DNA of 64,000 nt from Streptomyces sp. NBC_01016 (GTDB taxonomy: Bacteria; Actinomycetota; Actinomycetes; Streptomycetales; Streptomycetaceae): NCBI RefSeq assembly GCF_026341035.1, contig NZ_JAPEOQ010000002.1:868001-932000 (forward strand), in the 5' to 3' direction. The first letter of the stretch is position 1, and each line of letters opens with the position of its first letter. Made by a program: the position numbers and the translations under genes. Below are positions 18,362 through 26,750 of the stretch, one piece after another. Under the pieces are notes generated by a model. The model saw nothing but the letters and a program-made list of their open reading frames with translations. It was not told the origin of the DNA and searched no databases.

Positions 18362-18640
18362 GGTGATCTGCCTCCTGCGGGGGATCTAGGGGCCAGGGCC
18401 GGCTTCAGATTCACACAGTCGGAGGAAGAACGCATTTCGGGGTATTACCGTTCGTAACGGGTGATCTTCGCGGGGTGGACACCCCGAGTTCACGGCTTCC
18501 GCCACGCCGAAGATCCAGTTCGGGCCGTTAACCCCACCGCGGTCGGGCAGACTCGAAGGAAACCCGAAGCGAAGCCGCGGGAGCCGTCCCGTGGAGCGTG
18601 TCCGGACTGCTGGCAGGTCGGCTGAAAGAGGGTGGATCGC

Positions 18641-19891
18641 GTGGATCGTTGCATCGTTCTGGTGGATGCCGGATATCTGCTGGGGGCCGCGGCGAGCCTG
18701 CTCGCGGGCGAGCCGTCCCGCTCCCGGATTCATGTCGACCATGCCGCCCTCATCCAGGGACTGCGCGAGCGCGCCGAGGCCGAGACCGGGCGGGATCTGC
18801 TGCGCATCTACTGGTTCGACGGGGCGCCGGACCGGGTGCCGCAGCCCGAGCACCGGCGGCTGCGGGTGATGCCGCGGGTCACCGTCCGGCTCGGCGCGCT
18901 GACCCGGTCCGACGGGCGGTGGGCACAGAAGGGCGTCGACGCGGCGATGCACGCCGAGCTGACCGAGCTGGCCCGCAATCGTGCCTGCTCGGACATTGTG
19001 CTCGTGACCGGGGACGGGGATCTGCTGCCCGGCATGATGGCCGCCAAGGAGCACGGCGTCGCCGTCCACCTGTGGGCGGTGCAGGCCGCCGACGGCGACT
19101 ACAACCAGTCCGAGGACCTGGTCGCGGAGGCCGACGAGCGGCGGGTGCTCGACCGGTCCTGGATCACCAAGGCCGTACGCGCCAAGGAGCTCGGCGGGAT
19201 CTGCGCCCCGCCGCCCGTGCCGCGCCCGGAGATCGCCGCGATCCTGTCCGCGCCGCTGCCCGAGTCGGCGCTCTCCTCCGCGGGGCGTTCCGTGGAGGAG
19301 CCCGGGGGCGCGGCGCCCGTGCAGCATGCGCCTGCCGGGCACGGGGAGAACGGTGCGGGGGCTTCGCAGGCGTCGGAGGAGGACCGGGCCGGCGGTGGCA
19401 AGGGTGTGCCCACGCCCAAGGACCTCGCCGCGCTGCGCGGGCCGGGGGCGCAGGTCGCGCAGCATCCCGCGAACGCGACGCTGCGGTGGTCGTCCGACAA
19501 GGGGTGGGTCGAGCGGCCCGGGGGCGGTGGGGAGCCGGCCGATGTGGCGTCCTTGCCGACGCTGGCGCAGCTCACCACGGCGGAGCAGCGGTGGGCAGAC
19601 CGCGAGGAGGACATCACCGCGGTCGGCGGGGATCCGTACGAGGTCGGGCAGGTGTTCGCGCGGCGGTGGCGGGAGCGGTTGGGGGAGCAGGCGGAGTTGC
19701 AGAAGCTGTCGACCATGTATCCGCGGGTGCCGCACCGGATCGACGGTGAGTTGTTGCGGTACGCGGCGCGGTTCGGGTTGCTTGCGCACAAGGACGACCA
19801 GATCGACGAGCACGACCGGTATGCGATCCGGGCGGGGTTCTGGCGGGAGATCGACGTCCGGACGGCGGAACACGCGGCTGCGGCCGAGTAG
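18641..19891 (+). CDS. NYN (PIN-like) domain protein, putative ribonuclease
   Basis: 416 residues. The N-terminal ~170 residues are an NYN/LabA-DUF88 domain: VLVDAGYLLG with a conserved Asp near residue 8, KGVDAAMHAEL near 100, and VTGDGDLLPGMMAAKEHG around 125-142. These acidic residues bind a metal in PIN-type nucleases. The middle (about 190-290) is low-complexity; the C-terminal ~110 residues form a helical OST-HTH-like domain (WADREEDIT ... MYPRVPHRIDGELLRYAARFG). A role in RNA turnover is inferred. GTG 18641 is preferred over GTG 18632 because GAAAGAGGG is better spaced. Confidence 0.85.
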   Translation: MDRCIVLVDAGYLLGAAASLLAGEPSRSRIHVDHAALIQGLRERAEAETGRDLLRIYWFDGAPDRVPQPEHRRLRVMPRVTVRLGALTRSDGRWAQKGVDAAMHAELTELARNRACSDIVLVTGDGDLLPGMMAAKEHGVAVHLWAVQAADGDYNQSEDLVAEADERRVLDRSWITKAVRAKELGGICAPPPVPRPEIAAILSAPLPESALSSAGRSVEEPGGAAPVQHAPAGHGENGAGASQASEEDRAGGGKGVPTPKDLAALRGPGAQVAQHPANATLRWSSDKGWVERPGGGGEPADVASLPTLAQLTTAEQRWADREEDITAVGGDPYEVGQVFARRWRERLGEQAELQKLSTMYPRVPHRIDGELLRYAARFGLLAHKDDQIDEHDRYAIRAGFWREIDVRTAEHAAAAE

Positions 19892-20015
19892 GCGGGCGGG
19901 TTGGCGGGGCGGAGCCCCGTGGCGTAGGTGCGGGGGAGCCGGGTGTACGGCAGGCGTGGGAAATGTCCCGCCCCGCGTGCAATCGTGAACGCCGGACCCC
20001 GTAGGCTCCTTCCTC

Positions 20016-21047
20016 GTGAGTATGCGCACCGATGCCGTCGCCCCTCAGCGTCACGGGGGCGCTGTGGTGTGCGCGGTGCGGGGGCTCCGTAAGACGTATC
20101 CCGCCTCGCGCGGGCGCCGTGGTGTGCCCGGTACGCCGGAGTTGCGGGCCACGGACGACGTACACCTCGACATCCGGCGCGGGGAGATCTTCGGGCTCCT
20201 CGGGCCGAACGGGGCCGGCAAATCCACCCTCGTACGGCAGCTGACCGGGCTGATGCGCCCCGACGCGGGAAGCGTCGAGATCCTCGGCCACGACATCGTG
20301 CGGCACCCCGAGCGCGCCTCCCGGATCCTCGCCTACCTCGGGCAGGAGTCGACCGCGCTGGACGAGTTGACCGTCGCGCTGGCCGCCGAGACCACCGGGC
20401 GCCTGCGGGGGCTCCCGCTCAAGGACGCCCGGGCCGCGCGCGACGACGTACTCGACGAGCTGGGGCTCACCCCGCTCGCCTCGCGACCGATCAAGAAGCT
20501 GTCCGGCGGGCAGCGGCGGCTCGCCTGTTTCGCGTCCGCGCTCGTCGGCGAGCGGCCGCTGCTCGTGCTCGACGAGCCGACCACCGGCATGGACCCCGTC
20601 GCCCGGCGCGCCGTCTGGGGCGCCGTCGACCGGCGGCGGGCCGAGCGCGGCACGACCGTACTGCTCGTCACCCACAATGTGATCGAGGCCGAGACCGTGC
20701 TCGACCGGGTGGCCGTGCTCGACCAGGGCCGCGTCATCGCCTGCGACACCCCCGCGGGCCTCAAGGAACGTGTCGCCGGCGAGGTGCGCGTGGAACTCGT
20801 GTGGCGGGAGAAAGCTCCGATGGAGCTCGACGAGGTGGCGCGGCTGCGCCCACACGCCGTGGAATCGGGGCGGCGCTGGTCGCTGCGGCTCGAACCGGAC
20901 GCGGCCCGCTCCGCCGTCGCCGCCGTCACCGGCGGCCCGGCCTTCGACTTCCTGGACGACTTCACGCTCGCGACGCCGAGCCTGGAGGACGTGTACCTGG
21001 CGCTCGGCGGGAGCCGCAGCGGTGTGAAGGGCCTGGTGAAGGCATGA
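20016..21047 (+). CDS. ABC transporter ATP-binding protein (drug/ABC-2 exporter type)
   Basis: 343 residues. Walker A GPNGAGKST, Q-loop LGQESTALDELTV, signature LSGGQRRLA, Walker B LLVLDEPTTGMD and switch LVTHN are intact. The C-terminal ~100 residues resemble the DrrA-type regulatory extension. It energises the permease encoded next (four-base ATGA overlap). The cargo is unknown. GTG 20016 or ATG 20022 could start it. Confidence 0.93.
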   Translation: MSMRTDAVAPQRHGGAVVCAVRGLRKTYPASRGRRGVPGTPELRATDDVHLDIRRGEIFGLLGPNGAGKSTLVRQLTGLMRPDAGSVEILGHDIVRHPERASRILAYLGQESTALDELTVALAAETTGRLRGLPLKDARAARDDVLDELGLTPLASRPIKKLSGGQRRLACFASALVGERPLLVLDEPTTGMDPVARRAVWGAVDRRRAERGTTVLLVTHNVIEAETVLDRVAVLDQGRVIACDTPAGLKERVAGEVRVELVWREKAPMELDEVARLRPHAVESGRRWSLRLEPDAARSAVAAVTGGPAFDFLDDFTLATPSLEDVYLALGGSRSGVKGLVKA

Positions 21048-21874
21048 GCGTCGTTCCCACCGCTCCCGCGGTCGCCTCCGCGCCCGCGCGCCCCGCGCCC
21101 GCGCCGGGCCCCGCCGAGGAGGCGCTCGCGCCCCGCGCCCGCTTCCTGCCCGCGCTCGCCGCCGTCTACCGGGCGCAGCTCAGCCGGGCCCGCGTGGCCC
21201 GGATCCCGCTGCTGTTCGTGGCGACGTTCCAGAGCATCGGCATCATGATCCTGATGCGCGGCGTCGTCGAGCAGGGCGGCCGTGAGGCGCAGGCCGTGGT
21301 GGCCGGGTCCGCGGTGCTCGTCGTCGCGTTCGTCGCGCTGAACCTGCTCGCCCAGTACTTCGGGCAGCTGCGGGCGGCCGGCGGGCTCGACCACTACGCG
21401 ACGCTGCCGGTGCCGCCCGCTTCCGTGGTGCTCGGCGCCGCGGGGGCGTACGCCTCGTTCACCGTGCCGGGGACCGTGGTCACCGCAGTCGTCGGCTGTC
21501 TGATGTTCCAGCTGCCGCTCGCCCACCTGTGGGTGCTCGCCGCGGTGATCCCGCTGGCGGGCGCCGCCCTCGCGGGCCTCGGTGCCGCGCTCGGCCTGCT
21601 CGCGCCCCGGCCCGAACTGGCCACGCTGCTCGGTCAGTTGGGCATGTCCGCGGCGCTGCTGCTCGGCGTGCTTCCGGCCGACCGGATGCCGGAGTTCGTG
21701 CAGTGGGCGCGGGACCTGCTCCCGTCGACGTACGGGGTCGAGGCGTTCGCGCGTACCTTCGCCGCGCACCCCGACTGGGGCGTGGTCCTGCTCGACCTGG
21801 GCGTCTGCGCGGTCGTCGGCGTCGCCTCGCTGGCCGTGGCCACGTGGGCCTACCGTCGGGCCGCCGTCCGCTAG
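21044..21874 (+). CDS. ABC-2 type transporter permease
   Basis: 276 residues. A Pro/Ala-rich cytoplasmic N terminus of about 40 residues precedes six hydrophobic segments characteristic of ABC-2 permeases. The motif NLLAQYFGQLRAAGGLDHYATLPV before the third helix is typical. It pairs with the upstream ATPase through an ATGA overlap. The TAG stop lies on the border of a 165-bp palindromic element (from 21873), so the natural C terminus may have been altered by that element. Confidence 0.92.
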   Translation: MSVVPTAPAVASAPARPAPAPGPAEEALAPRARFLPALAAVYRAQLSRARVARIPLLFVATFQSIGIMILMRGVVEQGGREAQAVVAGSAVLVVAFVALNLLAQYFGQLRAAGGLDHYATLPVPPASVVLGAAGAYASFTVPGTVVTAVVGCLMFQLPLAHLWVLAAVIPLAGAALAGLGAALGLLAPRPELATLLGQLGMSAALLLGVLPADRMPEFVQWARDLLPSTYGVEAFARTFAAHPDWGVVLLDLGVCAVVGVASLAVATWAYRRAAVR

Positions 21875-22037
21875 GGCCTGTCCGGAGTTCCCCCGCGGCG
21901 TCACAACGCTGGGCACGTACGCTCGCCGCGTTGCCGAAACGCCCGAATAGCTCCGCTATGAGGGCGTTCCGGCGCCTTGCGATCGCACGCACCCAGCGCC
22001 GCTCCTTGCTCCACGGGGGAACTCCGGACAGGCCCTG
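21873..22037. mobile_element. 165-bp palindromic MITE-like element
   Basis: The two ends are a perfect 23-base inverted repeat beginning AGGGCCTGTCCGGAGTTCCC. The arms continue to match imperfectly, with small gaps, up to the centre (GAATAGC TCC GCTATGAG), so nearly the whole element can fold into one hairpin. It encodes no protein. Nonautonomous transposable element is the simplest reading. No clear target duplication flanks it. I recall similar sequences scattered in Streptomyces genomes, but that is unverified. Confidence 0.75.
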
Positions 22038-22072
22038 ACGCGCCGCACAGCGACGCCTGGCACGATGGCAGG

Positions 22073-22756
22073 GTGACCGCACCGCTGACACCGCCACCCC
22101 ATCAGCCCCCGCACAACAACGGGCACAGCAACCCCTGGCAGGCCCCCGACCCCATGACAGGACATCTGCCGCCCGCGCCCCAGGCCCCCCAGGAGGACGG
22201 TCCCGGGCTCCGGGCCGAACTGCGCGAGGCCGCCGTCGTGACGGTCGGCGTCGCGGTGGTGGGGCTCGCGCTCGGCGCGCTGTGGCTGTGGCTCGCGCCC
22301 AGGGTCCCACTGGTCTCGGACGCGTCGGCGGTCTACCTCAAGGACACCGAGGGCGAGCAGGCCATCGGCATCGACGGAACGTTCACCCTGCTCGGGCTCG
22401 CGTTCGGCGTCGTCACCGGTGCGGCTGTCTTCCTGTGGCGCAGGCGCGGGGGCGTTCCCCTGGTTGTGGGGTTGGCCCTGGGCAGTCTGCTCGGTGGCGT
22501 GCTCGCCTGGCGGTTCGGCGTCTGGCTCGGGCCTGCGCAGAACGTTGCGGCGCATGCGAAGGCCGTTGGCAAGGGGGTGGTGTTCGATGCGCCCCTGGAG
22601 TTGAACGCCAAGGGCGCGTTGCTTGCGTGGCCGCTGGCCGCGTTGGTCGTGCATCTCGGACTGACCGGGTTGTTCGGGCCGCGGGACCCGGATCCGTATT
22701 TCGCGACGCCGTACGGGACGCAGGGTGACGGCTCCGCCGCGCCCACGGCCCCGTAA
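22073..22756 (+). CDS. DUF2567-like membrane protein
   Basis: 227 residues. A Pro-rich cytoplasmic leader (1-50) precedes four hydrophobic segments (about 58-80, 105-125, 130-155 and 185-205), with the second loop containing GTFTLLGLAFGV. This matches actinobacterial DUF2567 proteins; function unknown. GTG 22073 is the first start after the palindromic element and follows GGCAGG. It converges with the nanT-like gene, nine bases apart. Confidence 0.8.
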   Translation: MTAPLTPPPHQPPHNNGHSNPWQAPDPMTGHLPPAPQAPQEDGPGLRAELREAAVVTVGVAVVGLALGALWLWLAPRVPLVSDASAVYLKDTEGEQAIGIDGTFTLLGLAFGVVTGAAVFLWRRRGGVPLVVGLALGSLLGGVLAWRFGVWLGPAQNVAAHAKAVGKGVVFDAPLELNAKGALLAWPLAALVVHLGLTGLFGPRDPDPYFATPYGTQGDGSAAPTAP

Positions 22757-22765
22757 CCCACGGAG

Positions 22766-24244
22766 TCAGTCGTGCCGCGCGGGAGGCACGGTGACGTGCT
22801 CCGCCGCTGATCCCTCCTCGGCCAGATAATCGCTCGGCCCCTCCTTGTCCACCAGGCGGCTGAGCCGGGTCGGGATGTTGAAGCCGATCAGGACGATCAC
22901 CAGCAGCGTGAGGGCGGACGTCAGGATCGCCAGGGACTGGCCGAGTGACATGCCCGAGGCCAGCCGTGCGCCGAGCACTGGGGCGACCGCGCCGCCGAGG
23001 GCTCCCACGTTGTACGTGAAGCCGAGGGACGCCGCGCGGGTCTCGGTCGGGAAGTGGCCCGCGATGTACTTGGGGAGCAGGCCCGAGATGCCCTGCATGC
23101 ACGCGAGCATGCAGAACAGCAGGATGCCGAGCCCCACCGGGCTGTCGTGGACCGCGAACACCGGGAAGACGAAGGCGAGGCCGACGATCAGCGTCACCGC
23201 GTACGCGCGCCGCGTGCCGAACCGGTCGCCGATGAAGCCCGCCACGACGCAGCCGACCGCCGTGCCGAAGCCCGCCCAGAAGAGGGCGTCGGTGACCTCG
23301 GAGGGGGAGTAGCCCAGCTCGGTCTTCAGGTACGTCGGCAGCAGCGCCTGCACCGGCCAGCTGTACAGGAACGCGCAGAACACGGTCACCGTCAGCGCCA
23401 CGTACAGCAGCCAGCGCTTGCGGCCGCCCAGCTGGACCGTGAAGGCCAGCAGGCAGGCCGCCGCCACCACGGACAGTAGCGGCACCGCGCCCCCGCCGAG
23501 CGGCGTGAACACCGCGAACAGGGCGCCCGTCGCCACCACCACGAGCACCGTGTTGATCGTCGCGAGGCGGCGCGTGGCGAACAGCGGGCGGAACGGGTTG
23601 GGCCGTTCACCGGCGTCCGCCACCTGCTCCTGCCACTCCTCCGCCTCGGGCAGCGCCCGCCGCACCCACAGCGCGATCGCCACGGGGAAGAGCCCGATGT
23701 AGAACAGCCAGCGCCACCCGTGGCCCGGGACCACGAGCTCGTACACCTCGGCCGCGAGGACGCCGCCGAGCGAGAAGCCGGAGATCAGGAAGCCGGACGC
23801 GCGGTTGCGCAGCTTCGCGGGCCAGCTCTCCAGGACGTACGTGGCGCTCGCGCTGTACTCACCGGCCATGCCCATGCCGATCAGCAGGCGCGCGGTGAAC
23901 AGGCTCGTGTAGTCCCACGCGAAACCGCAGGCGAACGTGCCGAACGAATAGAGCACGATCGAGACGACCATCGCCACCTTGCGGCCGAAGCGGTCGCCGA
24001 GCGCGCCGAGGACCGCGCCGCCCAGCCAGCGCGTGATGAACGCGCCGGAGACCAGGCTCGCCTGCTCGACCGACGACAGGCCGAAGTCGTCGCCGATCTC
24101 GGTCAGTACGAGGGTGATCAGGACGAAGTCGAAACCGTCGAGGAAGTAGCCGATCCAGGCGGCGAAGAAGGACTTCCACCGGGCGGGGCCGATGTCGGAG
24201 TACCAGCGGCCGGAGGCGGCCGCGGGGGTGGTGCCAGGAGTCAT
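22766..24244 (-). CDS. nanT: MFS transporter, NanT (sialic acid:H+ symporter) type
   Basis: 492 residues, twelve or more membrane segments. Several stretches recall E. coli NanT closely: AAWIGYFLDGFDFVLITLV near 34-52, LIGMGMAGEYSASATYVLES, NRASGFLISGFS, FLYSWPVQALLPTYLKTEL, and GFTYNVGALGGAVAP. It likely imports N-acetylneuraminate or a related nonulosonate. It is followed on the same strand by no gene but preceded by a NanA/DapA-type lyase (43-base gap), with a FadR-type regulator divergent from that pair. The gene symbol is by similarity. Confidence 0.82.
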   Translation of the reverse strand: MTPGTTPAAASGRWYSDIGPARWKSFFAAWIGYFLDGFDFVLITLVLTEIGDDFGLSSVEQASLVSGAFITRWLGGAVLGALGDRFGRKVAMVVSIVLYSFGTFACGFAWDYTSLFTARLLIGMGMAGEYSASATYVLESWPAKLRNRASGFLISGFSLGGVLAAEVYELVVPGHGWRWLFYIGLFPVAIALWVRRALPEAEEWQEQVADAGERPNPFRPLFATRRLATINTVLVVVATGALFAVFTPLGGGAVPLLSVVAAACLLAFTVQLGGRKRWLLYVALTVTVFCAFLYSWPVQALLPTYLKTELGYSPSEVTDALFWAGFGTAVGCVVAGFIGDRFGTRRAYAVTLIVGLAFVFPVFAVHDSPVGLGILLFCMLACMQGISGLLPKYIAGHFPTETRAASLGFTYNVGALGGAVAPVLGARLASGMSLGQSLAILTSALTLLVIVLIGFNIPTRLSRLVDKEGPSDYLAEEGSAAEHVTVPPARHD

Positions 24245-24287
24245 CGTCGAATCCAGGGTGCGACAGGTGAGGCGGGGAGGTGGAGGG

Positions 24288-25235
24288 TCAGGCGGGCAGC
24301 AGGCCGGCCTCGACCAGGTGGCGGCGGACGTACGCGAACTCGGCCTCGCCGAGCGGGATCTGCGGCGCGGCCGTGGCGGGGCAGTCGATGACGCCCTGGA
24401 GGTGGACGGCGGCCTTGAACGCGCCGAGCGCGGAGGACGAGCCGCCCATGACGGCCGGGTCGCCGGCGTCCGTGATCGCGAACAGTGCGGCGAGCCGGTT
24501 CTGCTCGGTGCGGGCCGCGTCCCAGTCGCCGGCGCGGGCGGCTTCGTAGAGCCGGACATAGCCATGTGCGTCTACGTTGCCGAGGCCCGGGACGACGCCG
24601 TCGACGCCCGCGAGGAGGGCGCCGTCCACGGTCAGTTCGGCGCCCGTGAACACCGAGAACGTGGGGGCCGCGGCGCGCAGCGGGGCGAGCAGGCGGCGCA
24701 GGGAGCCCTCGTCGCCGCTGGAGTCCTTGAGGCCCGCGAGGGTGCCGTCGGCGGCCAGTTCGAGGATCGTGTCGTGGCCGAGCTTGCTGTGCACGGCGAC
24801 CGGGATGTCGTACGCGAACAGGGGCAGGTCCGCGCCGGAGCGCAGCCGCCGGAAGTGGTTCGCGATCTCGGCCGGGTGGGTGCGCGTGTAGAACGGCGCG
24901 GTCGCCACGAGCGCGTCGGCGCCCGCCTTCACGGCGTCCTGGGCCCGCTCCAGGACCCGGGCCGTCGTCGTCTCGATGACGCCGGCGAGGACCGGGACCC
25001 GGCCCCCTGCCGCGTCGACGGCGGCCTCCAGGGCGGTGCGGCGCTGGGCGTCCGTGAGGTAGGCCGTCTCGCCGCTGGAGCCCAGCATGAAGAGGCCGTG
25101 CACCCCGGCGCCGATGAGGTGCTCGGCGAGCCGCCGCACCGACGCGACGTCCACCTCGCCCTCTGCGGTGAGCGGGGTGATCAGCGGCGGAACGACGCCC
25201 CGGAAGGGAGCGGGGAGCGGGGCTCGGAGAGTCAT
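24288..25235 (-). CDS. Dihydrodipicolinate synthase/N-acetylneuraminate lyase family aldolase
   Basis: 315 residues, a TIM barrel. GSSGETAYLT near 52-61 is the substrate carboxylate loop, FAYDIPVAVH near 140 holds the active-site Tyr, and GLKDSSGD near 170 holds the Schiff-base Lys. It probably cleaves sialic acid to pyruvate and ManNAc, given the NanT-type carrier in the same operon. Biosynthetic DapA activity is unlikely in this context, and other 2-keto acid aldolase activities remain possible. ATG 25235 begins after a 22-bp palindrome that is probably an operator. Confidence 0.85.
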   Translation of the reverse strand: MTLRAPLPAPFRGVVPPLITPLTAEGEVDVASVRRLAEHLIGAGVHGLFMLGSSGETAYLTDAQRRTALEAAVDAAGGRVPVLAGVIETTTARVLERAQDAVKAGADALVATAPFYTRTHPAEIANHFRRLRSGADLPLFAYDIPVAVHSKLGHDTILELAADGTLAGLKDSSGDEGSLRRLLAPLRAAAPTFSVFTGAELTVDGALLAGVDGVVPGLGNVDAHGYVRLYEAARAGDWDAARTEQNRLAALFAITDAGDPAVMGGSSSALGAFKAAVHLQGVIDCPATAAPQIPLGEAEFAYVRRHLVEAGLLPA

Positions 25236-25275
25236 GGCGGTGGACTCCAGGGTTAACTGATGGTGTACGGAGATG

Positions 25276-25297
25276 GGACGTAGGATGTCCTACGTCC
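25276..25297. promoter_or_regulatory. Operator-like palindrome between lyase and regulator genes
   Basis: GGACGTAGGA (25276-25285), TG, TCCTACGTCC (25288-25297): a perfect 10-bp inverted repeat 40 bases upstream of the lyase start and about 90 upstream of the regulator. Position suggests it is the binding site of the divergent FadR-type regulator. A second, interrupted inverted repeat (GACAGTGCTC ... GAGCACACTGTC) follows at 25305-25333. Confidence 0.7.
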
Positions 25298-25385
25298 TGG
25301 AGGTGACAGTGCTCCACCGTCGAGCACACTGTCAAGGGTTCGAAGAATCCGGCAGAGCACGGGAAAGATCACAGGAGGGGCCTGA

Positions 25386-26081
25386 ATGCGAGCGCTGGTC
25401 GCGGACGACGCGCAGCAGAAGATCAAGGAATTCATCGTCGAGGGCGGTCTCGGCCCCGGCGATCCGCTGCCGACCGAGACCGAGCTGATGGAGCGGTTCT
25501 CGGTCAGCCGCAACTCGCTGCGCGAGGCCCTGAAGTCGCTGCAGGCCAAGCACATCGTGGAGATCCGGCGCGGCTTCGGGACGTACGTCGGGTCGATGTC
25601 GCTGGAGCCGCTGATCGACGGGCTCGCGTTCCGCACCGTCGTCGGGCACCGCAGGGGCGAGGACAGCCTGCTCGAACTGCTGCAGATGCGGGAGGCGTTG
25701 GAGGCGGGCCTGATGAGCAGCCTCGTGGGCCGGCTCGGCAAGGCGGAGCTCGATGTGCTCGACGGGCTCGTACGGCGGATGCACGAGGAGGTCGCCGGGG
25801 GCGGGGCGATCGACGCCGCGACCGACCGGGAGTTCCATCTCGCGCTGTACGGGCCGCTGGCGAACCGGCTGCTCAGCGAGTTGCTCGACGCGTTCTGGAG
25901 CGCCTTTCACCAGTCGCGGGCGCAGGACATCGGGCGCGCCCCCGAGGACGCGGACGGCGCGGAGCTGGCCCGGATGCACGGCCGGATCGTCGACGCCGTG
26001 CGGGCCGGGGACGCGGAGGCCGCGGAGGCCGCCGTGCATTCGCACTTCGACGACATCCGCGGCCGGTTGAGCGCGCGCTGA
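25386..26081 (+). CDS. FadR-subfamily GntR transcriptional regulator
   Basis: 231 residues. An N-terminal winged helix occupies about residues 8-72 (GDPLPTETELMERFSVSRNSLREAL ... GFGTYV split by the wing). A C-terminal FCD effector domain shows DREFHLALYG, ARMHGRIVDAVRAGD and VHSHFDDI, the metal-binding Asp/His set. It is divergent from the lyase-carrier pair and likely represses it through the 25276 palindrome, released by sialic acid or its breakdown product. Confidence 0.9.
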   Translation: MRALVADDAQQKIKEFIVEGGLGPGDPLPTETELMERFSVSRNSLREALKSLQAKHIVEIRRGFGTYVGSMSLEPLIDGLAFRTVVGHRRGEDSLLELLQMREALEAGLMSSLVGRLGKAELDVLDGLVRRMHEEVAGGGAIDAATDREFHLALYGPLANRLLSELLDAFWSAFHQSRAQDIGRAPEDADGAELARMHGRIVDAVRAGDAEAAEAAVHSHFDDIRGRLSAR

Positions 26082-26100
26082 CCGTGAGAGCCCCTGGCTC

Positions 26101-26175
26101 CTAGGCGGGCCGGTGCCCGTGGTTGGCCTTGCCCTTTTTGATCCGCCACTTCCGCTTGCGCGTCTTCTTCGACAT
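26101..26175 (-). CDS. 24-residue ribosomal-protein-like peptide (bL37-like)
   Basis: MSKKTRKRKW ... ends KANHGHRPA: 24 residues, half of them basic. As I recall it, mycobacterial 50S protein bL37 has the same length and ends KANHGKRPNA. It is therefore a candidate bL37 or paralogue. No Shine-Dalgarno is visible before ATG 26175. The start codon instead lies at the edge of a perfect 10-bp hairpin (26164-26198), whose 3' arm is the first codons of the gene. It is easily missed because of its size. It sits between the FadR-type gene and ybaK. Confidence 0.75.
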   Translation of the reverse strand: MSKKTRKRKWRIKKGKANHGHRPA

Positions 26176-26198
26176 GTTCAGGTGCTTAGTCGAAGAAG
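26164..26198 (-). promoter_or_regulatory. Hairpin enclosing the start codon of the bL37-like gene
   Basis: CTTCTTCGAC (26164-26173) and GTCGAAGAAG (26189-26198) form a perfect 10-bp stem around a 15-base loop. In the transcript the 5' arm lies ahead of the gene, the loop carries the AU of AUG, and the 3' arm spans its G plus codons 2-4. Folding would hide the initiation site. Confidence 0.6.
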
Positions 26199-26215
26199 CG
26201 GGGCGCGTCGAGGGG

Positions 26216-26719
26216 TCACGCACGTCCGACGGGAGCGAGCACGGCATCCGTGAGCGCCGCCAAGTCCCTTGGCGCCAGCTCGACTTCGAGCCCGCGACGC
26301 CCCGCCGAGACACAGATCGTGTCGTGCTTCTCGGCGGAGGAGTCGATGACCGTGCGCAGCTTCTTGCGCTGCCCGAGCGGCGAGATGCCACCGCGTACGT
26401 ACCCGGTCGTGCGCTCCGCGAGCGCCGGGTCGGCCATGGTGGCGCGCTTGCCGCCGACCGCCGCCGCGAGCGCCTTCAGGTCGAGCTGGCCCGCCACCGG
26501 CACGACGCCGACGACGAGCGCGCCGTCCACGTCCGCGACGAGCGTCTTGAACACCCGGTCCGGGGACACGCCCATCGCCTCCGCGGCCTCCTCGCCGTAC
26601 GAGGCGTGCGCGGGGTCGTGCTCGTAGGAATGCACCGTGAAGGAGGCGCCCGCCGTGGTCAGGGCGACGGTCGCGGGAGTGCCTCCGGCGTGGTTCTGCT
26701 TCTTGGCCTTCTTCGCCAA
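26216..26719 (-). CDS. ybaK: Cys-tRNA(Pro)/Cys-tRNA deacylase, YbaK/EbsC family
   Basis: 167 residues. Hydrolyses mischarged Cys-tRNA-Pro. Family features: HDPAHASYGEEAAEAMG near 34-50, VFKTLVADVDG, VPVAGQLDLKALAAAVG (the conserved Lys of the catalytic region) and GYVRGGISPLGQRKKL. The predicted start is a TTG at 26719 preceded by GGGAAGCGG. No ATG/GTG fits better without losing the conserved N-terminal KKAKKQN segment, so the start is less certain than the product. Confidence 0.92.
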   Translation of the reverse strand: MAKKAKKQNHAGGTPATVALTTAGASFTVHSYEHDPAHASYGEEAAEAMGVSPDRVFKTLVADVDGALVVGVVPVAGQLDLKALAAAVGGKRATMADPALAERTTGYVRGGISPLGQRKKLRTVIDSSAEKHDTICVSAGRRGLEVELAPRDLAALTDAVLAPVGRA

Positions 26720-26750
26720 CGTGCCGCTTCCCTAAATGAGTTGAGTGACG

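Noticed and set aside
24288..25235. Biosynthetic dapA
   Set aside because: The lyase sits in an operon with a NanT-type carrier and a catabolic FadR-type regulator, not with lysine genes.
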